A DNA stretch of 49,443 nucleotides from Pelosinus fermentans (GCA_002434245.1 DJJR01000045.1:414-49856); one strand, 5' to 3'. Counted from the stretch's first letter, positions 18,718 to 25,752 are shown. Notes: generated by a model not told the origin, from the letters alone. A program made the numbers and translations.

Positions 18718-19336
18718 TGGCTTTGCCTCCTTCTGCCCTGCGAGCGGCAATCATAAACTCTTGGATTTTTTTTATATCTTTCTTCCCATTGGTTTCGACA
18801 CCTCCTGAAACATCTATCCCATTAGGAGATAATAGAGAAATGGCTGTTCCAACATTTTCAGAGGTAAGGCCGCCAGCTACCATCACTGGGATATGACTTT
18901 GAGAAGTAAAATCCTGCAGCGACTGCCAGTCAAAAGTGATTCCCGTTCCGCCATATTGCCCAGGGGTAAAGCTGTCTAAAAGAATCCAATCAGCAGGATA
19001 CTCCTTACTTCTTTCTAGATTAAAACCAGGAGCTACCCGGAATGCTTTAATAACGGGTCTGCCAACAAGCTGGCAATACTCTGGAGTCTCCTCGCCATGC
19101 AGCTGAACATAATCTAACTGACAATACTCTGCAATCTCTTGTACTTCTTGAAGAGGCGCGTTAACAAAAACACCAGCCTTGCCGATTCCTTTCACTTCCT
19201 GCCCAATCTGCTGAGCCTTTTTTACATCGATTCGGCGCTTACTTTCTGCAAACACAAAGCCAATCAAATCAGCTCCCAGATCTTTAGCCCCTTGGGCTAT
19301 TACTACAGATGTGATGCCACAGATTTTTATGATAAT
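18707..19336 (-). CDS. trpF: Phosphoribosylanthranilate isomerase, apparent AUU start
   Basis: Isomerises phosphoribosylanthranilate in the tryptophan pathway. Reading upstream of the TTG at 19267 gives the family start KICGITSVVIAQ, which contains the catalytic Cys, then GADLIGFVFAESKRR. The TTG would therefore remove an essential part. Between KICG and the next in-frame TGA upstream there is no ATG, GTG or TTG. GAGGGGG (19344-19350) lies 7 bases before an ATT codon at 19334-19336, giving a 209-residue protein of normal length. ATC and ATA follow as alternative odd starts. The start overlaps the trpD stop by 10 bases, so re-initiation by terminating ribosomes could assist. A sequencing error at this codon cannot be excluded. 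Confidence 0.88.
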   Translation of the reverse strand: MIIKICGITSVVIAQGAKDLGADLIGFVFAESKRRIDVKKAQQIGQEVKGIGKAGVFVNAPLQEVQEIAEYCQLDYVQLHGEETPEYCQLVGRPVIKAFRVAPGFNLERSKEYPADWILLDSFTPGQYGGTGITFDWQSLQDFTSQSHIPVMVAGGLTSENVGTAISLLSPNGIDVSGGVETNGKKDIKKIQEFMIAARRAEGGKANAK

Positions 19337-20364
19337 ATTAATTCCCCCTCATATTCCTGACTAAAGCATCTTACCTCTTCTAATTTAGAATAAGCAGCCC
19401 CCTCATCAATACTCTTTGCTGCAATTTTTAATCCCTCTTTTATGCTTTCTGCCTTACCAGCGACTACCAGAGCAGCAGCAGCATTTAACAAAACGATATC
19501 ACGTTTTGGGCCGAGCAGCTTTCCTTGAAAAATATCCAAAATAATTTTTCCATTTTCCTCCGGTGTACCACCACGGTACCCCTCTAAACCACTGCCACTA
19601 AACCCGTAGACAGCAGGATCAATTGTATAGGTTCGAGTTTCTTGACCATTGACTTCTGTTACCTGTGTCAGCGCAGTTGTGGATATTTCATCCAGGCCAT
19701 CCAAACCATGTACTACCATGGCCCGCTTCACGCCTAACATAGCAAGCGCCTCCGCCAATTTCCGAGTCAAGGAAGGCTCATATACACCGATTAATTGATA
19801 ATTAGCCTCTGCAGGATTGGTTAATGGTCCCAGCATATTAAAAACAGTTCGAAATCCTAATTCTTTACGTGGTTTCGCAGCATATTTCATCGCTTTATGA
19901 AAAGCAGGAGCATACAAAAAACCAACTTTCGTCATTTCAATGGATTTACTTACTCCTTGAGGCGGCAGATTCATTGAAACCCCCAGAGCATTAAGGACGT
20001 CCGCACTGCCGCAAGAACTGGATAAACCATGATTGCCATGCTTAGCTACAACAAGCCCGGCACCTGCTGCCACAAAAGCTACCGCTGTAGATACATTGAA
20101 GGTACCTGTTTTATCCCCGCCTGTACCACAGGTATCAATCATTTCCCTGCTGCTAAATTGTACCTTTAATGAATGATTGCGCATGGTCTGGGCAAAACCA
20201 GCAATTTCATCAATGGTTTCACCCTTTATCCGTAATGCTGTAATAAAAGCACCAATCTGTGCCTCAGTCCCGCCCCCAGACATAATGATATCCATGGACA
20301 ATTGTGCATCTTCTCGCGATAAATTTTCTCCCGCCACTACTTGAGCCAAAAATTCCTTGAACAT
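19327..20364 (-). CDS. trpD: Anthranilate phosphoribosyltransferase
   Basis: Transfers phosphoribosyl from PRPP to anthranilate. The 345-residue protein has the PRPP-binding CGTGGDKTGTFNVST, the KHGNHGLSSSCGSADVLNALG segment and the conserved RKELGFRTVFNMLGPLTNP. The HGLSSSC part departs from the more usual RSVSSKS-like sequence but keeps the KHGN lysine and asparagine. ATG at 20364 follows GGAGG with 7 bases; an ATG two codons upstream is too close. It is the first gene of the operon, directly behind the T-box. Confidence 0.94.
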   Translation of the reverse strand: MFKEFLAQVVAGENLSREDAQLSMDIIMSGGGTEAQIGAFITALRIKGETIDEIAGFAQTMRNHSLKVQFSSREMIDTCGTGGDKTGTFNVSTAVAFVAAGAGLVVAKHGNHGLSSSCGSADVLNALGVSMNLPPQGVSKSIEMTKVGFLYAPAFHKAMKYAAKPRKELGFRTVFNMLGPLTNPAEANYQLIGVYEPSLTRKLAEALAMLGVKRAMVVHGLDGLDEISTTALTQVTEVNGQETRTYTIDPAVYGFSGSGLEGYRGGTPEENGKIILDIFQGKLLGPKRDIVLLNAAAALVVAGKAESIKEGLKIAAKSIDEGAAYSKLEEVRCFSQEYEGELILS

Positions 20365-20396
20365 AGCCATTCCTCCTTATAAATAAACCTACAAAA

Positions 20397-20437
20397 ATAA
20401 AAAAAATCACTCCACCCCTGAAAGGGGCGAAATGATT
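20397..20437 (-). terminator. T-box-controlled terminator of the trp operon
   Basis: On the minus strand a 14-bp stem (AATCATTTCGCCCC with GGGGTGGAGTGATT, several G-U pairs) with a TTTCA loop is followed by eight T residues. It directly follows the T-box sequence. Confidence 0.92.
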
Positions 20438-20692
20438 CGCGATACCACCCTAATTTAGAAAGCTAATGCTTTCCCTCTACTCAGGTACGAGATATTACAT
20501 CTGATACCCTAGCCCAATAACGGGGGCAACCGACTCATCCTACTGACGTATTGCGTTCAGTGAGCTGCTCACAGGCCCATTCCATAGACTCTTTGGGTCG
20601 GTCATCACACCTCCAGTTGCCTGGTCACCGACTCGCTGATCCAAAGTTCGTATATGTACTTCTCCTGCTCATAGCGGATTACACATTCTATT
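20405..20692 (-). promoter_or_regulatory. Tryptophan T-box riboswitch
   Basis: On the minus strand the T-box sequence AGGGTGGTATCGCG (20438-20451) precedes the terminator. Upstream lies a long stem I region with the AGCAGGAGAAGTAC element typical of the specifier-loop 5' side, paired distally with GTGAGCAGCTCAC. The best specifier is UGG (Trp) at 20577-20579, in GAATGGGCC. Uncharged tRNA-Trp should stabilise the antiterminator and allow transcription of trpD-F-C-B-A-E-G and probably pheA. The specifier is read from pattern only. Confidence 0.93.
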
Positions 20693-20699
20693 AAGGCAC

Positions 20700-20728
20700 A
20701 TTTTATTCAAATTTTACTATGCTGTCAA
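20700..20728 (-). promoter_or_regulatory. Promoter of the trp operon
   Basis: TTGACA (20723-20728 on the minus strand) and TAAAAT (20700-20705) are separated by 17 bases. This is a near-consensus housekeeping promoter directly upstream of the T-box leader. Confidence 0.85.
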
Positions 20729-20827
20729 GAGTTTTTTTATTTTTGTTTTTTCCCATTATACAAATGTTTTTATTCTATAATTGATATGTAACATTTATCT
20801 ATTTTATTTTAAATTTAAAACTATTGC

Positions 20828-20855
20828 TTGACACTTTTCAATACTTTGATATAAT
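20828..20855 (+). promoter_or_regulatory. Promoter of the aroF leader transcript
   Basis: TTGACA (20828-20833) and TATAAT (20850-20855) are both consensus, separated by 16 bases. Transcription should start near 20862, about 40 bases before the leader ORF. Confidence 0.9.
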
Positions 20856-20900
20856 GGAAAACAGTTACTGGAAAATCAAGTATTATCGGAGGATGTTTTT

Positions 20901-21062
20901 ATGACACATCTCACTTATAAAGCCATTGAACAAAAACAATATTTTTACTTTTTTGGTTGGAGCTACTTTTTTAGCTTCGACTTTTTCGGATGGAAAAAAG
21001 TGAATATGTGGTTTTTCAATGAGCATTATAGATGGAAATGTCAACTAGCAGCAATCCGATAA
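20901..21062 (+). CDS. Aromatic-rich leader peptide upstream of aroF-aroC
   Basis: A 53-residue ORF with GGAGG 8 bases before its ATG. It has 10 Phe, 5 Tyr and 4 Trp. Residues 14-31 hold 13 aromatics in 18 positions (YFYFFGWSYFFSFDFFGW). A peptide of this makeup, between a strong promoter and an intrinsic terminator ahead of the DAHP synthase gene, has the architecture of an attenuation leader sensing charged tRNA-Phe, -Tyr and -Trp. Codons 40-41 (AATGAG, 21018-21023) and codons 44-45 (AGATGG, 21030-21035) can pair with CTCATT (21093-21098) and CCATCT (21079-21084). This forms an antiterminator when a ribosome stalls in the aromatic run. It is unlikely to have a function as a protein. I know of no named family for it. 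Confidence 0.85.
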   Translation: MTHLTYKAIEQKQYFYFFGWSYFFSFDFFGWKKVNMWFFNEHYRWKCQLAAIR

Positions 21063-21098
21063 GGACAATTTATTTCCACCATCTCTACAAGACTCATT
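21018..21098 (+). promoter_or_regulatory. Candidate antiterminator of the aroF attenuator
   Basis: AATGAG (21018-21023) pairs with CTCATT (21093-21098), and AGATGG (21030-21035) with CCATCT (21079-21084). Alternatively TGGAAAT (21033-21039) pairs with ATTTCCA (21072-21078). The first pairing uses the 5' arm of the terminator, so the two structures exclude each other. The 5' partners lie inside the leader ORF about 24 bases after the aromatic run. Confidence 0.65.
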
Positions 21099-21116
21099 TG
21101 AGTCTTATTTTTTTTA
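21089..21116 (+). terminator. Attenuator terminator before aroF
   Basis: AAGACTC(A) and (T)GAGTCTT form a 7-8-bp stem with a minimal loop, followed by A and a run of T residues. It lies 27 bases after the leader stop codon. The AAGACTC/GAGTCTT stem is the same as in the aroK leader. Confidence 0.88.
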
Positions 21117-21234
21117 CCCGATGACTAATCGCTCTAAAACTTTCATCATTCTACAAGCAGAAGTTAGTCGCGCTTATCCATCACCAAAGATCCAATTTTA
21201 AGTTATAAAAGTAAAATAATAGGGGGTATTTATT

Positions 21235-22248
21235 ATGGTTATCGTATTACATCCTTCTGTAACAACAGAGCAAATGGAAGAGTTAAAGGCAGAACTCGAA
21301 AAAGGCGGTTGCAGCGCTTGGCCTACGTATGGAGAATTTCAGACGATTATTGGCGTAGTTGGCAGTACTCATAAACTTGATAAAGATAAGCTGGCAAGTA
21401 AAAGCTATGTAGAAAAAGTATTATCCGTACAGGAACCTTATAAGAAAGCAAATCGAATCTTTCATCCAGAAGATACAGTTATTCCAATTGGAAATCAAAC
21501 CATCGGCGGTAATAAATTAACAATTATCGCTGGTCCTTGCTCAGTTGAAAGCGAAAGTCAAATTTTGTCTGTAGCAAATCAAGTCAAAGCAGCAGGTGCT
21601 GGCTTCTTGCGTGGTGGAGCTTATAAACCAAGAACATCACCTTATAGTTTCCAGGGCTTAAAAGAAGAAGGACTGGAATTATTGAAAATTGCCAGAGCAG
21701 AAACAGGGCTGCCAATTGTCTCTGAGATTATGTCCGTAAGCAAACTGGATAAGTTCGTTGAAGATGTTGATATTATTCAAATTGGTGCAAGAAATATGCA
21801 AAACTTTGACCTGTTAAAAGCAGTAGGACAAACGAATAAACCAATTTTATTAAAACGAGGATTATGTGCCACCATTGAAGAATTACTTATGTCAGCAGAG
21901 TATATTATGGCTGAAGGTAACGACAATGTTATTTTATGCGAAAGAGGCATTCGCACTTTTGAAACCTACACCCGTAATACTCTAGACTTAAGTGCCGTAC
22001 TCGCCATAAAGAAATTAAGCCATCTTCCTGTTATTATTGATCCTAGTCATGCTGCTGGGAAATGGTGGATGGTAGAGGCCCTTTCAAAGGCATCCATTGC
22101 CGTCGGTGCTGATGGTTTGATTATTGAAGTACACAATGATCCTGCTAATGCAAGCTGCGATGGACCACAATCCATTACACCTGAACGTTTCGCCTCATTA
22201 ATGGGGGTCTTAGCGCAGATTGCTAAAATTGAAAATCGCACGATCTAA
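21235..22248 (+). CDS. aroF: DAHP synthase (type I-beta, with N-terminal regulatory domain)
   Basis: Condenses phosphoenolpyruvate and erythrose-4-phosphate, the entry step of the shikimate pathway. The 337-residue protein has an N-terminal ACT-like/ferredoxin-like regulatory domain (about residues 1-70) and then the catalytic barrel. Motifs are AGPCSVESESQI, RGGAYKPRTSPYSFQG, LLKRGLCATIEE and IDPSHAAGKWW. AGGGGG precedes the ATG. It lies behind a leader-peptide attenuator and is followed 24 bases later by aroC. The N-terminal domain suggests feedback control by an aromatic end product in addition to attenuation. Confidence 0.95.
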   Translation: MVIVLHPSVTTEQMEELKAELEKGGCSAWPTYGEFQTIIGVVGSTHKLDKDKLASKSYVEKVLSVQEPYKKANRIFHPEDTVIPIGNQTIGGNKLTIIAGPCSVESESQILSVANQVKAAGAGFLRGGAYKPRTSPYSFQGLKEEGLELLKIARAETGLPIVSEIMSVSKLDKFVEDVDIIQIGARNMQNFDLLKAVGQTNKPILLKRGLCATIEELLMSAEYIMAEGNDNVILCERGIRTFETYTRNTLDLSAVLAIKKLSHLPVIIDPSHAAGKWWMVEALSKASIAVGADGLIIEVHNDPANASCDGPQSITPERFASLMGVLAQIAKIENRTI

Positions 22249-22272
22249 TTTTACACTTCAGGAGGTTAACAA

Positions 22273-23340
22273 ATGAGTGGCTCATGGGGTAAAAAGGTCC
22301 AGTATACTATTTTTGGTGAAAGTCACGGAAAGGGGATCGGTATTACCATTGACGGATTACCGCCCGGTTTCGAAATTGACTTAGCAGAAGTAACCCGGGA
22401 GCTAGAGCGTCGCGCCCCTGGGCAAAGTCCCTTATCAACTGCACGTAATGAAAAAGACGCATTTACGATTTGGAGTGGCTTTTTAAATGGTAAAACGACA
22501 GGAAGCCCACTTTGTTCCATCATTGAAAATAAAGATCAAAGGTCTGCCGATTATGAATCCCTAGCTTGGAAATTTCGTCCTGGACATGCGGATTATACTG
22601 GCTCTATAAAATACAAGCACTTTAATGACTTGCGAGGCGGTGGGCACTTCTCCGGCCGCCTTACAGCCCCTGTCGTATTCGCCGGTGCAATTGCTAAGCA
22701 GCTTTTGAGACAACAAAACATTCATATTGGTTCTCATATCCAGCGTATCGCTTCTATTTCAGAATCTCAATTTGATGCGGTTACGATTGACCAGACAATA
22801 CTAGAACAATTAAAAGCAAAATCATTCCCTGTACTTGACCCTGCTGCGGGCGAATCAATGCAACAATGCATTCTCTCAGCCAAGACTGCGGGAGACTCTG
22901 TCGGCGGTATCATTGAAGCAGCTGTCATACACCTGCCTGTTGGTCTGGGTGATCCTTTCTTTGATTCCCTAGAAAGCACATTGGCACATCTATTATTTTC
23001 TATTCCTGCCGTCAAAGGTGTGGAATTCGGTGCCGGTTTTACTTTTGCTCAGATGCGCGGCAGCCAGTCCAATGATGCGATGTATAGTAAAGACAATGTG
23101 GTTGCAACCTCCACCAATCACAGTGGAGGAATCTTAGGAGGAATCTCCAATGGCATGCCTCTTATTTTTCGTGTAGCCATAAAACCAACTCCCTCCATTT
23201 CTTTAGAACAGAACACTGTGAATGCAAAGGGTGAAAACGTCTCTATTACGGTTGAAGGTCGTCACGATCCTTGTATTGTCCATCGTGCGGTACCTGTTAT
23301 CGAAGCTGCAGCCGCAATGGCTATTTGGGATGTATTATAG
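22273..23340 (+). CDS. aroC: Chorismate synthase
   Basis: Forms chorismate from 5-enolpyruvylshikimate-3-phosphate using reduced FMN, the last common aromatic step. The 355-residue protein has the family signatures FGESHGKGIG near the N-terminus, RPGHADYTG and RGGGHFSGRLTAP in the middle and VEGRHDPCIVHRA at the C-terminus. AGGAGG lies 7 bases before the ATG. It is in an operon with aroF under the same aromatic leader. Its product feeds the neighbouring trp operon and pheA. Confidence 0.97.
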   Translation: MSGSWGKKVQYTIFGESHGKGIGITIDGLPPGFEIDLAEVTRELERRAPGQSPLSTARNEKDAFTIWSGFLNGKTTGSPLCSIIENKDQRSADYESLAWKFRPGHADYTGSIKYKHFNDLRGGGHFSGRLTAPVVFAGAIAKQLLRQQNIHIGSHIQRIASISESQFDAVTIDQTILEQLKAKSFPVLDPAAGESMQQCILSAKTAGDSVGGIIEAAVIHLPVGLGDPFFDSLESTLAHLLFSIPAVKGVEFGAGFTFAQMRGSQSNDAMYSKDNVVATSTNHSGGILGGISNGMPLIFRVAIKPTPSISLEQNTVNAKGENVSITVEGRHDPCIVHRAVPVIEAAAAMAIWDVL

Positions 23341-23389
23341 GTAACTTAAATTTTTAAATTTTATATCCTGTAATTTTTTGAAATCACAA

Positions 23390-23428
23390 AAACTCAGCGT
23401 CTAGGTATTGACCTTAGACGCTGAGTTT
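23390..23428. terminator. Bidirectional terminator between aroC and aroK
   Basis: AAACTCAGCGTCTA and TAGACGCTGAGTTT form a 14-bp perfect stem between the convergent genes. A/T-rich tails lie on both sides. Confidence 0.85.
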
Positions 23429-23469
23429 AATTTAAAAGTTTCTATTTCATATTTATCTACTAAGTCAGG

Positions 23470-24003
23470 TTAGTCAGAAATGGCTATTTGCTCACTATCC
23501 TGGCTTTTTGCAATTACTTGTAGAATCTGCTCTACTGCAGAATGCAATGACAACCCGTTGATAATTCGATAATGACAACACCCCTCATATAAATGCTTTC
23601 TCTGTTCGTACAAACTGTAAATCTTATTTATATTATCTTCCAGTAACGGACGAGCTGCAGCGTCAATTGTTTCTATTATCATTTCGATTGGTCGGTCAAT
23701 ATAAAAGATAGTGCCTTTTTGCTGTAATACAGCTATATTCTCAGGACGAGTCACTACACCTCCTCCAGTAGCAATAACAATTGGTTTCTTGCTGCTAACT
23801 TCACGAACAGCATTGCTTTCAATCTGACGAAAGTGTGACTCTCCTAATAAAAAAAGCTCAGAAATAGTCTTATTCTCTTTTTCCTGTATATACTGATCAA
23901 TATCATAAAAATCAAGCTCTAATCGTTCTGCAATAATCGAACCCAGAGACGTCTTACCACTACCCGGCATACCAATCAACACAACATTATTATGAAATTT
24001 CAT
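23470..24003 (-). CDS. aroK: Shikimate kinase
   Basis: Phosphorylates shikimate at the 3-hydroxyl with ATP. The 177-residue P-loop kinase has Walker A GMPGSGKTSLG (about residues 10-20), the shikimate-binding DIDQYI and FRQIESNAVREV segments, and the ATGGGVVTRPENI motif. ATG at 24003 was chosen because GGCGG is 8 bases upstream, while an ATG three codons earlier almost abuts it. It sits about 310 bases downstream of its own aromatic-rich leader ORF, in an attenuated transcript separate from aroF-aroC. Confidence 0.94.
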   Translation of the reverse strand: MKFHNNVVLIGMPGSGKTSLGSIIAERLELDFYDIDQYIQEKENKTISELFLLGESHFRQIESNAVREVSSKKPIVIATGGGVVTRPENIAVLQQKGTIFYIDRPIEMIIETIDAAARPLLEDNINKIYSLYEQRKHLYEGCCHYRIINGLSLHSAVEQILQVIAKSQDSEQIAISD

Positions 24004-24263
24004 TACATACACCGCCTACTATTTTTTATCAGAAAAACGTTTCCCGCCCTTTTGTTATTGCAAACAGAGTAAGCCATCTCTTAACAAACAAAAAATTGCA
24101 ATGTATACTCGCAATGACAAATCAAAAAATATAGGACAAGAAAGGATTAGATTTATCTTTAATATTCTCCTTTGTATGCCGCGGAAGCGGCATTGTTATC
24201 TTTATGCTTTATAATGAATTATGTTTTTTCACTTACAGCCTTTATAACTCCTAATATCATAAA
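24004..24263 (-). other. Long untranslated segment between the aroK attenuator and aroK
   Basis: About 260 bases separate the leader terminator from the aroK start, with no ORF that has a ribosome binding site. It contains one compact hairpin, ATGCCGC-TTCC-GCGGCAT (24176-24193, minus strand), without a T-tract. Its purpose is not evident. Confidence 0.4.
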
Positions 24264-24293
24264 ACAAAAAATAAGACTCTAACGAGTCTTATT
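24264..24293 (-). terminator. Attenuator terminator before aroK
   Basis: On the minus strand AATAAGACTC and GAGTCTTATT form a perfect 10-bp stem with a GTTA loop, followed by TTTTTG. It lies 23 bases after the leader stop codon and contains the same AAGACTC/GAGTCTT core as the aroF attenuator. Confidence 0.9.
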
Positions 24294-24316
24294 TCTATCA
24301 CAAAGCAGTTTTCTAC

Positions 24317-24454
24317 TTACCTGCTCGTGTTTAAGCTCTCATTTAACAGTCTATTCATTTGATACATCCCAAAATAGCCAGCACTATAAAAATAGCCCCA
24401 ACTAAAAAAACTAAAATATTGATTTTCAAATCTCTTAGTTAAGAATGTAATCAT
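24317..24454 (-). CDS. Aromatic-rich leader peptide upstream of aroK
   Basis: A 45-residue ORF with GGAGG 8 bases before its ATG. Residues 13-31 (YFSFFSWGYFYSAGYFGMY) hold 12 aromatics in 19 positions, and Phe also occurs at 4 and 9. It has a consensus promoter, a terminator after its stop codon and a shikimate gene downstream, the same layout as the aroF leader. Codons 38-39 are again AAT GAG; this hexamer (24338-24343) can pair with CTCGTT in the terminator 5' arm and loop (24281-24286), with one G-U pair. The peptide most likely acts only by being translated. Outside the aromatic run its sequence differs from the aroF leader. Confidence 0.83.
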   Translation of the reverse strand: MITFLTKRFENQYFSFFSWGYFYSAGYFGMYQMNRLLNESLNTSR

Positions 24455-24488
24455 TATAATAGCCTCCGCTCAACATAATACTATTTTC

Positions 24489-24516
24489 ATTATACCAACT
24501 AAACAACAATTGTCAA
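24489..24516 (-). promoter_or_regulatory. Promoter of the aroK leader transcript
   Basis: TTGACA (24511-24516, minus strand) and TATAAT (24489-24494) are consensus boxes with a 16-base spacer, the same boxes and spacing as the aroF leader promoter. Confidence 0.9.
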
Positions 24517-24736
24517 GCATCTATCAAAAAGCAATGATAACATTAACAATTTGTTATTATTTGATCATTTTTTAAAAACAAACGTCCTATCAGAATATAC
24601 TTTTTTAAAATTATAGATGTACAATAATTTTTGTTTGAAAGATAGTTGCTTTATTTCAAATTACATCTAAGGCTAACATGAATCTGCCGTTTCATCTAAA
24701 TAATGTGCTAATATATGTGGTTCCTTTTAAAATCAC

Positions 24737-25489
24737 CTACATCCCCATGGATTTTTTTACAATATGGAACACTGTATTTAAATCTTCAATCGGCACTTGC
24801 CCTGGTGCGGAGCTGCTTTGACCTACTGCAAAACTAACGGTTGAGCCAAAAACTCCTCCAAACAGGCGAGTTACGGCACCAAGCTCTCCCATTGACATAC
24901 TAATTACAGGAATCTTCAGCTTATTTTTTGCTTCTAAGGTTGCACTCAATAGCGTAAGAACATCTTCTAATGTTTTTGGCATAACTGCCACTTTTGCAAC
25001 ATCAGCACCATATTCTTCTGCTTGTGTAAACCTTTGTTCTAAGCTTTCTTTACTTGGTGTGCAATTAAAATTATGGAAGGATGCAATTATTTTCGTGCTA
25101 TTTTCTCGTGCAACTTTGCATAACTGCTGAAAGTATTCTGGCAGATTGCTCAATTCGCAATCCACATATTCTACACTTGTATTCGTGCAGATGGCTGCAT
25201 TTAGTTCCATCGCTTCACTATCTGACAGTGGAATGGTTTGACCGCCTTCCCTAATAGAACGAATCGTAAAGATAATCGTTAAATCGCCCGCAATCTCTTT
25301 GATTGTATTTGCTAAGGCAACTACTTCATCAGTATTGGCGATAGCCTCAAAGAAATCGGCACGCCATTCAATAATATCCGGTTTTTTTTCTAAAACATTT
25401 GCTAATTCAGCTAATACAAGTTCTTGATTTCTTCCCACTAGTGGAGTACATATCAATGGCTGTGTTCCTTCTCCAATTATCTTACTCAA
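24737..25489 (-). CDS. aroD: 3-dehydroquinate dehydratase, type I
   Basis: Dehydrates 3-dehydroquinate to 3-dehydroshikimate by a Schiff-base mechanism. The 250-residue protein has IEWRADFFE (about 40-48), His139 in IIASFHNF and the Schiff-base Lys166 in ADVAKVAVMP, with GAVTRLFGGVFGS and APGQVPIEDL near the C-terminus. The start is TTG, 10 bases after GGGAGG, which gives the usual family length. It has its own promoter and, unlike its neighbours, no recognisable leader peptide. It precedes the aroK transcript in the same direction, with a 220-base gap before the aroK promoter. Confidence 0.93.
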   Translation of the reverse strand: MSKIIGEGTQPLICTPLVGRNQELVLAELANVLEKKPDIIEWRADFFEAIANTDEVVALANTIKEIAGDLTIIFTIRSIREGGQTIPLSDSEAMELNAAICTNTSVEYVDCELSNLPEYFQQLCKVARENSTKIIASFHNFNCTPSKESLEQRFTQAEEYGADVAKVAVMPKTLEDVLTLLSATLEAKNKLKIPVISMSMGELGAVTRLFGGVFGSTVSFAVGQSSSAPGQVPIEDLNTVFHIVKKSMGM

Positions 25490-25575
25490 TTTAAATTAGC
25501 CTCCCTTTATATGTTACTATCTTTATATGTTACTATCTCGACAGTTCCTACTCTAGGGTGTGTCGTTAAAAAATA

Positions 25576-25604
25576 ATCATAACGTTTATGCGCTACATTT
25601 GCAA
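25576..25604 (-). promoter_or_regulatory. Promoter of aroD
   Basis: TTGCAA (25599-25604) and TATGAT (25576-25581) are separated by 17 bases on the minus strand, about 85 bases before the TTG start. Confidence 0.6.
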
Positions 25605-25719
25605 TATAGTATCCATCATTTAATTTTCAACATATTTTCTTTCAATTAAATGATCTGCCTAAATTTTATAGTAGTGCAGCCTCCAAGCACCGTCCAGCTT
25701 CGCTAGATGCGCGGTACAG

Positions 25720-25752
25720 AAAAGGCTACTGGCATACTGCCAATAGCCTTTT
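25720..25752 (-). terminator. Terminator of the M20 hydrolase gene
   Basis: AAAAGGCTA-TTGGCA and TGCCAG-TAGCCTTTT form a 15-bp stem with one G-U pair about 90 bases beyond the stop codon. The T-tract is short. Confidence 0.6.

Noticed and set aside
18707..19267. trpF starting at the in-frame TTG at 19267
   Set aside because: It would remove the conserved KICGI segment with the catalytic cysteine, which is encoded in frame directly upstream.
24176..24193. GC-rich hairpin as a second terminator before aroK
   Set aside because: No T-tract follows on either strand; it was kept only as an unexplained structure.
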